Assembly (NCBI RefSeq): GCF_024496085.1 | Contig: NZ_CP101751.1 | Coordinates: 186,001-250,000, forward strand | Direction: 5' to 3' | Length of the DNA: 64,000 nucleotides | DNA from: Flavobacterium cerinum | GTDB taxonomy: Bacteria; Bacteroidota; Bacteroidia; Flavobacteriales; Flavobacteriaceae | Shown: positions 45,286 to 54,643 of the stretch, piece by piece | Position numbering within the stretch: the stretch's first letter is position 1 | Layout: every line of letters begins with the position of its first letter | Translations under genes and position numbers: made by a program | The notes under the pieces: generated by a model | What the model was told of the DNA's origin: nothing | Databases searched by the model: none | Seen by the model: the letters and a program-made list of their open reading frames with translations, nothing else

Positions 45286-46329
45286 TTAATTAAAATCGAA
45301 ACGCAATCCTAATGAGATATTGTGCTGATTTGTAGCATTATCTTTAAATAACGGATTCAAATCGTATTTTAAATATAATGTTGTAGAACGATATCCCGCG
45401 TAAAAACTTAATCCGTATATAAATCTATTCGTATTAAAACCGCTGATTTGTGTTTCTTCAATATCGTAGCCATCGCGGTCGTATTCCAAAAACTGACGTG
45501 TATTCAGATTGGCACCGATATAACCTCCGATACCGATACGGGCACTTTGATGCGTTCTAAAAACTTTTTCTCCTTTATCATTTGTTTTTACAGGCGTAAA
45601 ATCGAACTCTAAATGTGCCGGAAAAATCAACTGTACGTTTCGGAATCGGGAGTCTTTAAGCCATACTGAAGAAGATGTAAGCTCCGTTTGATCGTAATTT
45701 TTTACAAAGTACTGATTATCCATCGGTCTAAGATTGTTATATACTACAGAGAATCCGTATTTCGCATGTAATAGATTATTCGTTTTCGATAAACGGGTAT
45801 TTAATGTTAATCCGACTTCATAAAAGTGGGATCCCCAATATCTGAATTTCGAATTAGCCAACGCACCATCAGTCACAACATTATTAACGCCTCCGGCCAG
45901 CACTAATTGCGTCGTGGTTCTTCTTTCTCCGGGCTTAAATTTCTTTTTACCTTTTTTATATTTTAACACAAAATAACCCTCTTCACCCGCTTTCGTTGTA
46001 TCACGCTCACTTATTTTTCCGTCCACCTGCTCTTTGATCAAAAGATTAAGATTGGCTTCTTCAAGCGCTACACGCTCTTCAATTCGCTTTGCATGATAGC
46101 TAGCTGCATCCAGTTTTTGCTTATCCGCTTCTTCACGGGTAATCTTATTCTGTTCCAACTGAACATTAATACTATCCACCTTTGTTTTCAGTATTGCTTT
46201 TTCTTCTCTGGTGATCTTTTCAATATTGGCTGCAATAAATTTAGCCCGACTTTCAAAGCTGCCCTGAGCCTGAATTTTGGTCACTACAAGGCATAAGAAT
46301 ACCACTACATAAAAAATAATTTTCTGCAT
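45286..46329 (-). CDS. Outer-membrane beta-barrel protein with N-terminal coiled coil
   Basis: A 347-residue exported protein with signal peptide MQKIIFYVVVFLCLVVTKIQAQ. Residues ~25-105 are a charged coiled coil (for example ILKTKVDSINVQLEQNKIT). The rest shows alternating beta strands of an outer-membrane barrel, ending in the C-terminal aromatic HNISLGLRFDFN expected for such barrels. It may belong to the PorT-like group, but I cannot name it with certainty. It follows an ECF sigma/anti-sigma pair, so envelope-stress control is plausible. Confidence 0.82.
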   Translation of the reverse strand: MQKIIFYVVVFLCLVVTKIQAQGSFESRAKFIAANIEKITREEKAILKTKVDSINVQLEQNKITREEADKQKLDAASYHAKRIEERVALEEANLNLLIKEQVDGKISERDTTKAGEEGYFVLKYKKGKKKFKPGERRTTTQLVLAGGVNNVVTDGALANSKFRYWGSHFYEVGLTLNTRLSKTNNLLHAKYGFSVVYNNLRPMDNQYFVKNYDQTELTSSSVWLKDSRFRNVQLIFPAHLEFDFTPVKTNDKGEKVFRTHQSARIGIGGYIGANLNTRQFLEYDRDGYDIEETQISGFNTNRFIYGLSFYAGYRSTTLYLKYDLNPLFKDNATNQHNISLGLRFDFN

Positions 46330-46364
46330 AATTCTAAATTTAAACGGTTCGATTGTTGATTGAC

Positions 46365-47072
46365 TTATTCTTGATTACGGTTAGCTACCGCTGATTTTAC
46401 GGTTTTAAAATTTCTGTTAATTGTTTGAAATACGCCTTCACGGTAATCTGTTGTAATTTCACCTTCGACGGTGTTTAACAATGAATTGGCGTCGACTTTT
46501 ACATTTTGTCTTCCTACTTTAACCACACTTTTTGTATCCCCTTTTTCCACCGATGCCAGTAAAGCATTTGCATCTACCGTAGAAGTTCCTTTTTTGACTT
46601 CTTTTGGTTGTGGTGTCACTTCAGCTATGTAGGTCTCCGGTTCCTGTACTTCCCGCACTTGTTCCGGTGCTGTAAAGCCTTTTTCGTTTAGTTCATTTTT
46701 TTTCAGTTTTTCGGATACAATCCGGTTAGTCGCGGCTCCGGTTTTACCGGCTTCCGAAAGAAGTTCTTTTGGCTCCGGAATGATTCCGTTTTCTCCCGAT
46801 TCTGTTTCTGTTTCCGGTTGCTTTTCTACCATCTTAACCGTATTCTCCTGAATCTTGATCACTTCTTTTTCCCGGTTCATCAGAAAGACCCCTACAAATA
46901 GCAAGCCTATAAAAGTCGCAGCGATATACAACCAACTGTAATTTCGTTTCGGTTTTTTGTTTTCGGCAACCGAAAGCATCACATCCAATCTGTCCCATGC
47001 CATTTCAGAAGGCTGAATTGCTCTTTTGCTCAGCTTATCTCTGAAATCGTCTTCTAGTTTATTCGGTTCCAT
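46365..47072 (-). CDS. Probable anti-sigma factor, single-pass membrane protein
   Basis: A 235-residue protein whose gene overlaps the ECF sigma gene by 14 bases. The cytoplasmic N-terminus (DDFRDKLSKRAIQPSEMAWDRL) resembles anti-sigma sensor regions of Bacteroidota, and one membrane helix follows (WLYIAATFIGLLFVGVFL, about residues 45-62). The periplasmic part is Glu/Lys-rich and holds two similar units, VDANALLASVE and VDANSLLNTVE. It is followed by the barrel gene 36 bases later. The anti-sigma role is inferred from neighbourhood and topology. Confidence 0.72.
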   Translation of the reverse strand: MEPNKLEDDFRDKLSKRAIQPSEMAWDRLDVMLSVAENKKPKRNYSWLYIAATFIGLLFVGVFLMNREKEVIKIQENTVKMVEKQPETETESGENGIIPEPKELLSEAGKTGAATNRIVSEKLKKNELNEKGFTAPEQVREVQEPETYIAEVTPQPKEVKKGTSTVDANALLASVEKGDTKSVVKVGRQNVKVDANSLLNTVEGEITTDYREGVFQTINRNFKTVKSAVANRNQE

Positions 47073-47619
47073 TTTGATAATTTTTTAATTTATTGATTTG
47101 TTCCTGCAACATTCTCCGGGCGTGTGAAAGTTGTGATTTTGACGTTCCCTCACTTATTCCCAACATTTTTCCAATCTCATTATGTTTATAACCTTCGATC
47201 GCATACAAGTTAAAAACCATTCGGTAACCATCGGGTAAATTGTCGATCAGAAACTGAATATCGTCAACTGACAACTGGCTTTCAATATTATTATAGCGCT
47301 CTTCGAAAAAACACTCATCTTCTGTGAATTTCACCGGTTTTTGTACCCGGATATATGAAATGCATTCATTCACCATAATTCTTCGGATCCACCCTTCAAA
47401 ACTCCCTTTATGCTCGAATGTTTTCAAACTAGTAAACACTTTCATAAAAGCAGTGATCATTATATCTTCAGCCTGATGCACATCTTTTAAATACTGACGG
47501 CAAACACTTAACATTTTAGGAGCAAAAAGCGAATATATCTTATGCTGAGCCTGTCGATTATTGTCGACCGCCAATGCGATAAGTTCTTTTTCTTGCTGAT
47601 GTAAGTTGATTACTTTCAA
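47059..47619 (-). CDS. ECF-family RNA polymerase sigma factor
   Basis: A 186-residue alternative sigma factor with only regions 2 and 4. Region 2 holds APKMLSVCRQYLKDVHQAEDIMITAFMKVF (about residues 28-57) and region 4 HNEIGKMLGISEGTSKSQLSHARRML (about 150-175). The typical ECF cluster of sigma, membrane-bound anti-sigma and envelope protein follows in one operon, so it probably responds to an envelope signal. The target promoters cannot be read from here. Confidence 0.93.
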   Translation of the reverse strand: MKVINLHQQEKELIALAVDNNRQAQHKIYSLFAPKMLSVCRQYLKDVHQAEDIMITAFMKVFTSLKTFEHKGSFEGWIRRIMVNECISYIRVQKPVKFTEDECFFEERYNNIESQLSVDDIQFLIDNLPDGYRMVFNLYAIEGYKHNEIGKMLGISEGTSKSQLSHARRMLQEQINKLKNYQNGTE

Positions 47620-47755
47620 AATAGATATCAGGTGTTTCTATAAGTATAGACGGGAAAACTTCCGGAATGGTTGTACCGGTTACCAAAAATAATTCTCTTT
47701 TCTTTTAAACACACTAAAAATCAATCAATTACAACTGATTTTTTATATAAAAAAA

Positions 47756-48736
47756 TTATTTTTTTCTTTCGATCACGTAATTCACCATTAAAATCAAAGC
47801 TTCTTTATAAGGTGAATCCGGGAAATTTTGTAGTAATGAAAGGGCTTCTTGCTGGAACTGCACCATTTTTTGTTCGGCGTAAACCAATCCGTTTCGTTCT
47901 TTTACAAAAGAAATAACTTCACGAACGCGCTTTTTATCTTTATTGTGGTTTTTAATCGAGTTGATACACCAGCTTTTTTCTTTAGAAGTACAATTATTTA
48001 AAGCGTATATCAACGGAAGTGTCATTTTTTGTTCCTTAATATCAATTCCTGTCGGTTTTCCGATAGCATCATCCGTATAATCGAATAAATCATCTTTAAT
48101 TTGAAAAGCCATTCCGATCAATTCTCCGAATTTTCGCATTCTTTCGACCACTTCTGTATCTTCCGGTTTAACGGCACAAGCGCCCAAAGAACAACAAGCT
48201 GCGATAAGCGTTGCCGTTTTTTGGCGGATAATCTCATAATAAATATCTTCTGTAATATCCAGTCGTCTTGCTTTTTCGATCTGAAGTAATTCCCCTTCAC
48301 TCATTTCGCGAACGGCAACCGAAATAATCTTTAACAGATCAAAGTCATTATTGTCAATCGAAAGCAACAATCCTTTAGACAACAGATAATCGCCGACCAG
48401 AACTGCAATTTTATTTTTCCATAAGGCATTAATTGAGAAAAAACCACGGCGTCGATTACTATCATCCACCACGTCATCATGAACCAATGTCGCCGTATGG
48501 ATCAGCTCGATCACTGAAGCTCCGCGGTAAGTACGCTCGTTTACCGTTCCGTCTGAAACCATTTTTGCTGTTAAGAAAACAAACATCGGTCGCATTTGTT
48601 TTCCCTTACGATTGACTATGTAGTAAGTAATTCTGTTGAGTAGCGCAACTTTTGATGACATCGATTCATGAAACTTTTTTTCAAAAAGTTCCATCTCCGT
48701 CCCTATAGGTTGTTTTATTTGCTCTACAATTTTCAT
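47756..48736 (-). CDS. Trans-polyprenyl diphosphate synthase
   Basis: Elongates isoprenoid diphosphates, probably the octaprenyl or similar side chain of menaquinone. The first Asp-rich motif is LVHDDVVDDSNRRRG (D-D-x-x-D), the second QIKDDLFDYTDD, with GKQMRPMFVFLTA before them. Length (326 residues) and the small residue context before the first motif fit long-chain (IspB-like) synthases. ATG 48736 (MKIVEQIKQP) is chosen rather than a start 6 codons upstream. Single-gene unit. Confidence 0.93.
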   Translation of the reverse strand: MKIVEQIKQPIGTEMELFEKKFHESMSSKVALLNRITYYIVNRKGKQMRPMFVFLTAKMVSDGTVNERTYRGASVIELIHTATLVHDDVVDDSNRRRGFFSINALWKNKIAVLVGDYLLSKGLLLSIDNNDFDLLKIISVAVREMSEGELLQIEKARRLDITEDIYYEIIRQKTATLIAACCSLGACAVKPEDTEVVERMRKFGELIGMAFQIKDDLFDYTDDAIGKPTGIDIKEQKMTLPLIYALNNCTSKEKSWCINSIKNHNKDKKRVREVISFVKERNGLVYAEQKMVQFQQEALSLLQNFPDSPYKEALILMVNYVIERKK

Positions 48737-48983
48737 TGGTTTCAAATATACCAATTTGAGAGGAAAGTAAAAAATGATAATTTTTATACTAAACCGATAT
48801 TTTTTACGTTATACTTATTTAATATCTGATCAAATAATATTCTATTTTTTCAAACATGCTGATTTACAAGGCTGTTTTTATCATTTTATATTGATCAACA
48901 TTCAAGGCAGTGAAAAAAAATCAGCCTTATTCCGGAAAGAAACTTCGATTATCACTTTAGATTACATGGTTATTACCATTTAA

Positions 48984-49009
48984 AAAGCCCCATTGAGGGG
49001 CTTTTTTTT
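48984..49009 (-). terminator. Terminator next to rlmN
   Basis: An 8-bp stem AAAGCCCC/GGGGCTTT with a 5-base loop has T runs on the plus side and A runs on the minus-strand reading. It touches the rlmN stop codon and probably ends rlmN transcripts. Confidence 0.85.
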
Positions 49010-50057
49010 ATTCTTCTGCTTCTTTATTGGCCAACTGACCGCAAGCAGCATCAATATCTTTTCCGCGACTTCGCCGCACTTTCACCACTATGTCGTTACG
49101 TTCCAAAGCTGTTATATAATCCTTTATAGCTTGTTCTGATGCCTGCTGAAACTCTCCGTCGTCAATAGGATTATATTCAATCAGGTTTACTTTACAAGGC
49201 ACGTATTTACAGAATTTAACTAATGCTTCAATTGATTTTTTATCATCGTTAATTCCTTTCCATACCACATATTCATACGTCACACGGCTTTTGGTTTTAG
49301 CATACCAATATTCCAGGCTTTCTCTTAAATCTTTTAACGGGAAATTTTCCGAGAACGGCATAATCTGAGAACGAATAGCATCAATAGCCGAATGTAATGA
49401 CACCGCTAATTTGAATCGTACCTCATCATCTGCCAGCTTTTTGATCATTTTAGGAATTCCCGATGTCGAAACTGTAATTCGTTTCGGCGACATACCTAAA
49501 CCTTCCGGCGATGTAATTTTATCGATCGCCTTCATTACATTATTGTAATTCATTAACGGTTCGCCCATTCCCATAAATACAATATTCGACAGCGGACGGT
49601 CAAAATATAATTTACTTTCGTTGTCGATTGCTACGACCTGATCATAAATCTCATCCGGATTCAGGTTACGCATTCGTTTTAAACGAGCCGTGGCACAAAA
49701 ATTACAGTCCAGACTACATCCTACCTGACTGGATACGCAGGCCGTTGTCCGGGTTTCTGTCGGAATCAATACACTTTCCACGATCAATCCGTCATGCAGG
49801 CGAACTGCATTTTTCACCGTTCCGTCTTCACTACGTTGCATCTGATCCACTTTGATATGATTAATCACAAAGTTATCCTCCAACATTTGTCGGGTAGCTT
49901 TTGCAACATTGGTCATATCTTCAAATTGATGCGCTCCTTTACTCCACAGCCATTCGTATACCTGATTGCCGCGAAATGCTTTGTCACCCTGAGTCACAAA
50001 AAAATCGCGCAATTGTTCTTTGCTTAACGCTCTAATATCTTTCTTTTCCGTTTGCAT
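49008..50057 (-). CDS. rlmN: 23S rRNA (adenine2503-C2)-methyltransferase
   Basis: Radical-SAM methylase acting on A2503 of 23S rRNA (and on some tRNAs). The iron-sulphur motif is CSLDCNFCATARL (C-x3-C-x2-C, about residues 115-127). Other signature parts are IVFMGMGEPLMNYNNV and ITVSTSGIPKMI. The conserved catalytic Cys near the C-terminus is in DIDAACGQLANK. It is a complete 349-residue enzyme. Confidence 0.96.
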   Translation of the reverse strand: MQTEKKDIRALSKEQLRDFFVTQGDKAFRGNQVYEWLWSKGAHQFEDMTNVAKATRQMLEDNFVINHIKVDQMQRSEDGTVKNAVRLHDGLIVESVLIPTETRTTACVSSQVGCSLDCNFCATARLKRMRNLNPDEIYDQVVAIDNESKLYFDRPLSNIVFMGMGEPLMNYNNVMKAIDKITSPEGLGMSPKRITVSTSGIPKMIKKLADDEVRFKLAVSLHSAIDAIRSQIMPFSENFPLKDLRESLEYWYAKTKSRVTYEYVVWKGINDDKKSIEALVKFCKYVPCKVNLIEYNPIDDGEFQQASEQAIKDYITALERNDIVVKVRRSRGKDIDAACGQLANKEAEE

Positions 50058-50112
50058 GGGACAAAGTTAGTAACTATTTGTATAATTGATCGTTTCTGCT
50101 TTTGGTAATTTG

Positions 50113-50120
50113 TAATTTTG
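50113..50120 (+). promoter_or_regulatory. -7 promoter element of the O-methyltransferase gene
   Basis: TAATTTTG, an exact TAnnTTTG match, 15 bases before the ATG at 50136. A TTG lies 24 bases further upstream. Confidence 0.5.
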
Positions 50121-50135
50121 TAAAAAATTTAAGTT

Positions 50136-50777
50136 ATGCATTTTATCTCTGAAGCTCTAGAAGATTATGTAGCGGCACATTCTGAGAATGAACCGGCTTT
50201 ACTTGCTGCATTAAACAAAGAAACACATCAAAAAATCCTGCAACCCCGAATGTTGAGTGGTCATTTTCAGGGGCGCGTTTTGAGTATACTCTCCAAGCTA
50301 ATCCGCCCGAATGCGATATTGGAAATCGGAACCTACACCGGATATGCAGCTCTTTGTTTAGCAGAAGGTCTGACCGAAAACGGCACTCTCGATACTATTG
50401 ACATCAACGAAGAATTATTTGACTTTCAACGCAAATATTTTGATCAGTCAGAATGGAAAGATCAGATTCACCAACATTTAGGGAATGCTTTGGAAATTAT
50501 TCCAACGTTGAACAAAAAATTTGATTTGGTATTTATTGATGCCGATAAAGAAAATTACATCAACTACTTTCATTTAATTGTTCCTTTAATGAATAAAGGT
50601 GGCGTTATTTTATCGGATAATGTATTGTGGTCCGGTAAAATACTGGAAACAGTAAAAGCGAATGACAAAAGCACCAAGATATTATTAGAGTACAATCAAC
50701 TGCTAAAAGACGATCCAAGAGTCGAAACGGTTTTATTACCGATACGCGACGGACTTACGGTTAGCCGGGTATTATAA
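50136..50777 (+). CDS. SAM-dependent O-methyltransferase (class I, catechol-type)
   Basis: A 213-residue class I methylase of the caffeoyl-CoA/catechol O-methyltransferase group. The SAM motif is ILEIGTYTGYAALCLA (about residues 65-80); DTIDINEELFDF and FDLVFIDADKENYINYF (metal-binding Asp) follow, then ILSDNVLWSGKI. The substrate is unknown. The gene is divergent from rlmN and closed by a very long hairpin terminator. Confidence 0.92.
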   Translation: MHFISEALEDYVAAHSENEPALLAALNKETHQKILQPRMLSGHFQGRVLSILSKLIRPNAILEIGTYTGYAALCLAEGLTENGTLDTIDINEELFDFQRKYFDQSEWKDQIHQHLGNALEIIPTLNKKFDLVFIDADKENYINYFHLIVPLMNKGGVILSDNVLWSGKILETVKANDKSTKILLEYNQLLKDDPRVETVLLPIRDGLTVSRVL

Positions 50778-50814
50778 ACAAACAGGGATTACGCAATGTA
50801 ATCCCTGTTTGTTT
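50776..50814. terminator. Strong bidirectional terminator
   Basis: A 17-bp perfect stem (left arm 50776-50792, right arm 50798-50814) has a 5-base loop GCAAT. A second hairpin, GACAGGTTT/AAACCTGTC, lies at 50823-50856. Together they end the O-methyltransferase and PAP2 genes, which converge here. Confidence 0.88.
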
Positions 50815-50866
50815 TACAGACCGACAGGTTTTCCGTAAACTGCTGAGAAACCTGTCAGGTAGTAAC

Positions 50867-51433
50867 TTATATACTCTCCGGAAAATATTTTTTCCGATAT
50901 ACTTCATATCCTTTTGAAAACAAATAACCGGTACAAATTCCGAAAATATAACCGGATAATATGTCTCCCGGAAAATGCAAACCGAGATAAATACGACTGT
51001 AGGCAAAAATCAACGGGAACAGGAAAAACAAAAAGGCATATTTATAATACTTTCGTAAAATCATCACTATAAATGTGGTCGATGCTAATGAATTGGCTGC
51101 ATGCCCCGAAAAATAACTAAAAGAGGAACTTTGTTTTACCAATCGGATAATATCTTTCGTTTCCGGATCATTACACGGTCGTAAACGCTGTACACTATTT
51201 TTAACCAGATTGGTCATCTGATCGGTAAATCCGATCAATAAAGCCAGAAATACAATCACTAACAGCATATGTTTCCATCCCAGTTTTTTATACAACAAAT
51301 AAAAAACATACAGGAAAACGGGTGTCCAGTAAATTTGTTTGGTAATGATCAGCCATAGTCCGTCAAAACGTTCGGAACCTAAGCTATTTAAAAAAACCAG
51401 TAGTTGTTTGTCTAATTGAATTAAATGCTCCAA
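50867..51433 (-). CDS. PAP2-family membrane phosphatase
   Basis: A 188-residue polytopic protein with the three PAP2 motifs: KNSVQRLRPCNDP (K-x6-R-P), SYFSGHAANS (S-G-H) and YSRIYLGLHFPGDILSG (S-R-x5-H-x3-D). Such enzymes dephosphorylate lipid phosphates; undecaprenyl diphosphate is the obvious candidate in a window so rich in cell-wall genes, but this is an inference. Two bases separate it from the upstream tatA gene, so they are probably co-transcribed. Confidence 0.92.
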   Translation of the reverse strand: MEHLIQLDKQLLVFLNSLGSERFDGLWLIITKQIYWTPVFLYVFYLLYKKLGWKHMLLVIVFLALLIGFTDQMTNLVKNSVQRLRPCNDPETKDIIRLVKQSSSFSYFSGHAANSLASTTFIVMILRKYYKYAFLFFLFPLIFAYSRIYLGLHFPGDILSGYIFGICTGYLFSKGYEVYRKKYFPESI

Positions 51434-51435
51434 AA

Positions 51436-51735
51436 TTACATTTGTCGTTTTATCGGTCCGGAAATATCTTCAATATCTTCTTTAGCCTTGTCAATCTCTT
51501 TTCGGATTCCGCCGGTAAGATCCATATCCAGGTCTTTTGTAAAGTCAAGATCTTTAGTTAAACCGTTCTCTTCGGCACTTTTCTGAATTTCGTTTTTAAT
51601 ATCGTTTGTTGCATTCTTGATCTGTGCCATTCCTTTTCCAAGTGTTCTTGCAATTTCCGGCACTTTATCTGAACCAAACAACATTAAAACGACTAATATG
51701 ATGAGAAATATTTCTCCGCCTCCGATACCAAACAT
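51436..51735 (-). CDS. tatA: Twin-arginine translocase subunit TatA/TatB
   Basis: A 99-residue protein with the TatA/B layout: one N-terminal membrane helix (GEIFLIILVVLMLFG), the SDKVPEIARTLGKGM amphipathic segment and a long charged tail. It would form the pore or receptor of the Sec-independent protein export system. TatA and TatB cannot be told apart from this sequence alone. It is followed by the PAP2 gene. Confidence 0.92.
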   Translation of the reverse strand: MFGIGGGEIFLIILVVLMLFGSDKVPEIARTLGKGMAQIKNATNDIKNEIQKSAEENGLTKDLDFTKDLDMDLTGGIRKEIDKAKEDIEDISGPIKRQM

Positions 51736-51820
51736 TTTCTACAGGTTTGAAAGTTATAAAGTAGCAAATTTACAAAGTTCCGGTTTTATTTTCCGGTTTT
51801 TGATTTTTATTAACACAAAA

Positions 51821-51836
51821 GCACTCTTTCGAGTGC
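51821..51836 (-). terminator. Terminator after the M1 peptidase gene
   Basis: A 6-bp stem GCACTC/GAGTGC with loop TTTC is followed on the minus strand by TTTTGTG. It begins 6 bases after the M1 peptidase stop. Confidence 0.75.
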
Positions 51837-51841
51837 CCTGT

Positions 51842-54112
51842 TTATTTTTTTTCGAATTGATCAAACTTAGATTTCACCGCTTCTTTCGGCCAAACGTTAT
51901 TGGTCACATCAATATCGGCTGTTTGTAGTTTCGGATCTACCTGTATTTTTTTAACCGGTTTTTCCGTTGCAAAAACTCGTTTTACCACCTCGTTTCCTTT
52001 TCGCCAGATTTGTACCGGGAAATGATAATTTTCAGTTGTACCGTCTTCAAATTCAAGGTCAACGATAACCGGCATCATCATCCCTCCCGGTTTTTCGAAT
52101 TCCACTTCATAAAAATATTTCGGTGCTTTTAATCCTTTTTTCTCTTCCGGTGACAAGGTTTCCACATAATCACTTAAAAGTTTTACATCCTGAATCACAA
52201 ACGGTTTTTTCATTTCCGGTTTAAAATCTTCACTACTATCCGACACCATGTACACAAACGGTCCGTTATCCTGAAGGAAACGTCCTCTTTTCGCAGCAAA
52301 ATCTTTCATTTCCTTTGTCGGTTCTTCCGATACATAAAACTGTTTTACATTTTTGATTCCGATGTCTACGTAATCCGTTGAGTAAAACCATCCGCGCCAG
52401 AACCAATCCAAATCAACAGCAGAAGCATCTTCCATCGTACGGAAAAAATCTTCCGGTGTCGGATGCTTGAATTTCCAACGGTTAGCATAGGTTCTGAATG
52501 CATGATCGAACAAATCATGTCCCATAATGATTTCTCTTAGTATATTCAATCCGGTTGCCGGTTTTGCATAGGCATTAGCACCAAACTGATGGATAGTCTC
52601 CGAATTGGACATAATAGGCTCTAAAAATCGTTGATCACCACTCATATACGGTACAATTTTAGCTGCCGGTCCTCTGCTTGACGGGAAGTTTTTGTCCCAA
52701 CTTTGTTCCGTAAGGTACTCTAAAAACGTATTTAAACCTTCGTCCATCCAGGTCCATTGTCTTTCATCGGAATTCACGATCATCGGGAAGAAATTATGCC
52801 CCACTTCATGAATAATAACGCCCATCATCCCGTATTTAAGTCGGTCGCTCACATATCCCTTTTCATCCGGACGTCCGTAATTCCAGCAAATCATCGGATA
52901 TTCCATTCCCTGATCTTCTGCCGAAATAGAAACAGCTTTCGGATACGGATAATCGAATGTATAGCTTGAGTAACTTTTTAGCGTATGGGCTACAACCCGT
53001 GTTGAATATTGCTCCCATAGCGGATTGGCTTCCGGCGGATATAAAGAAACGGCCATCACATTTTTTCCTCCGATTTTCACCGCCATCGCATCATAAATAA
53101 ACTTTCTTGAGGTTGAAAAAGCAAAATCCCGAACATTGGTTGCTTTAAATTTCCATGTCTTCTTCTGATCTGAGAATGTTTTAGAACGTTGTTCGGCCTC
53201 AGCCTGAGTAACTACAATTACCGGATTATCATAGGCTTTTTCAGCTTGTTGATACCGTTTTAGCTGATCAGCGGTAAAGACCTCTTTTCGGTTCATTAAC
53301 TCTCCGGTTGCTTCCATTATGTGATCAGCCGGAACAGTTATACTCACCTCAAAATTCCCGAACGGTAAGGCAAATTCACCTTCTCCCCAAAACTGCATAT
53401 TTTGCCAGCCTTCTACATCATTATACACGGCCATTCGCGGGTAAAACTGGGCAATTACATACAAATTATTCCCATCTTTACTAAAGTGTTCATATCCGGA
53501 ACGTCCGCCGTCAACGCGGTAATTATTGATATTGTACCACCATTTTATCGAAAAAGAGATTTTCTCTCCTTTTTTAAGGGTTTTATCCAAATCGATTCGC
53601 ATCATTGTCTGATTGACCGTGTGTTTCATCGGATTGCCTTTAGCATCTTTTACATACTCGATGTTAAAGCCTCCTTGAAAAGGCTGTTCCATGAATTTTT
53701 TAGTAAAGCCATCCGGTGTCATCGCACCATCCATACGCTGATTTTCGATTAACGGTGACTTCGAATCGGATTTTTTTTCATTCTGATCCAATTGTACCCA
53801 TAAGTAATCCAACGGATCAGGCGAATTGTTGTAGTAGGTTATCGTTTCCTCTCCGCTTAACCGTGTATTTTTATCATCCAGCTCGACTTTTATTTTATAG
53901 TCGGCCTGCTGTTGATAATAAGCCGGTCCGGGCGCACCGGAAGCTGTACGAAACATATTGGGTGTTGCCATCTGAGTATACATCTGGCTGAACTTATTCG
54001 TGTCGTAATGTCCGGGTTCTCTTTTTTTGTCTGTATTTTTTGTTTCCTGGGCTATGGTCATTAAGGGAATAGCCAATGCCAGTATTGAAAAAATGGATGC
54101 CGATTTTTTCAT
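51842..54112 (-). CDS. Secreted M1-family zinc metallopeptidase
   Basis: A 756-residue exported peptidase. The signal peptide is MKKSASIFSILALAIPLMTIAQ. The exopeptidase motif is AEDQGMEYPMICW (cf. GAMEN) and the zinc site HEVGHNFFPMIVNSDERQWT with the third ligand Glu in WMDEGLNTFLEYL (HExxH-x18-E). The N-terminal ~300 residues form a beta domain, with further domains after the catalytic part. It probably acts as an aminopeptidase in the periplasm. The substrate is unknown. It stands 12 bases after a DUF6702-like gene in one transcription unit. Confidence 0.94.
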   Translation of the reverse strand: MKKSASIFSILALAIPLMTIAQETKNTDKKREPGHYDTNKFSQMYTQMATPNMFRTASGAPGPAYYQQQADYKIKVELDDKNTRLSGEETITYYNNSPDPLDYLWVQLDQNEKKSDSKSPLIENQRMDGAMTPDGFTKKFMEQPFQGGFNIEYVKDAKGNPMKHTVNQTMMRIDLDKTLKKGEKISFSIKWWYNINNYRVDGGRSGYEHFSKDGNNLYVIAQFYPRMAVYNDVEGWQNMQFWGEGEFALPFGNFEVSITVPADHIMEATGELMNRKEVFTADQLKRYQQAEKAYDNPVIVVTQAEAEQRSKTFSDQKKTWKFKATNVRDFAFSTSRKFIYDAMAVKIGGKNVMAVSLYPPEANPLWEQYSTRVVAHTLKSYSSYTFDYPYPKAVSISAEDQGMEYPMICWNYGRPDEKGYVSDRLKYGMMGVIIHEVGHNFFPMIVNSDERQWTWMDEGLNTFLEYLTEQSWDKNFPSSRGPAAKIVPYMSGDQRFLEPIMSNSETIHQFGANAYAKPATGLNILREIIMGHDLFDHAFRTYANRWKFKHPTPEDFFRTMEDASAVDLDWFWRGWFYSTDYVDIGIKNVKQFYVSEEPTKEMKDFAAKRGRFLQDNGPFVYMVSDSSEDFKPEMKKPFVIQDVKLLSDYVETLSPEEKKGLKAPKYFYEVEFEKPGGMMMPVIVDLEFEDGTTENYHFPVQIWRKGNEVVKRVFATEKPVKKIQVDPKLQTADIDVTNNVWPKEAVKSKFDQFEKK

Positions 54113-54124
54113 GGTTATAACAAT

Positions 54125-54628
54125 CTAATATTCAATTATTTCTTTTGGTTTACTATTGGTCAGCAAAAGACTTTTTTTGTTACTGTTTATACTCGTATGA
54201 ATAATATTTTGCTGATCGGGGTATACTTCTGTCAGTAGGGTATTATATATTTCCAAAGATGTTATTTTTTCGGTTACCGGAACTGTGAGGTAACAAATTA
54301 CTACATCATCTTCGGTTTCCCGACCTAAAAATTTCAGTTGTTTTTCGCTATTATTAATTTTAATATGCAGCTTTTCTGTCAGGTAACTTTTTAAAAGCTC
54401 TTCCGTTCCCTGTACTTCTTTTGTAGTAGCGAAGTAGATTTTTTTTCGGGCTTTACGTTCCAGCGCTTTTTCCAGATCGTCTGTAAAAATTCTGGCTGTT
54501 ATCTGAACTGCTTTTTTTTCCGGAACGTAATTCATCTGAAAAATGGAAACATAGAATTTATGCAAGCCGGCAGCACTCAGGCTCAACAAAAGGAGCAATA
54601 AAAAACCGTGTCGCAAAAACTTTGTCAT
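54125..54628 (-). CDS. DUF6702-like exported protein
   Basis: A 167-residue protein with an N-terminal signal or anchor (FLRHGFLLLLLLSLSAAGLHKFYVS). The hallmark segments HKFYVSIFQMNYVPEKKAVQITARIFTDDLEKAL (about residues 23-56; H-K-F-Y-V-S and T-A-R-I-F-T-D-D-L) resemble DUF6702, a Bacteroidota family of unknown function often beside M1 peptidases (from memory). It lies between the three tandem paralogues and the M1 peptidase. Confidence 0.78.
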   Translation of the reverse strand: MTKFLRHGFLLLLLLSLSAAGLHKFYVSIFQMNYVPEKKAVQITARIFTDDLEKALERKARKKIYFATTKEVQGTEELLKSYLTEKLHIKINNSEKQLKFLGRETEDDVVICYLTVPVTEKITSLEIYNTLLTEVYPDQQNIIHTSINSNKKSLLLTNSKPKEIIEY

Positions 54629-54643
54629 CCACCAAAGATAGTA

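Noticed and set aside
48774..48983. A 69-codon open frame between the polyprenyl synthase and rlmN genes
   Set aside because: Biased A+T-rich chance frame full of Phe, Ile and Tyr, with no start context or homology that I recognise.
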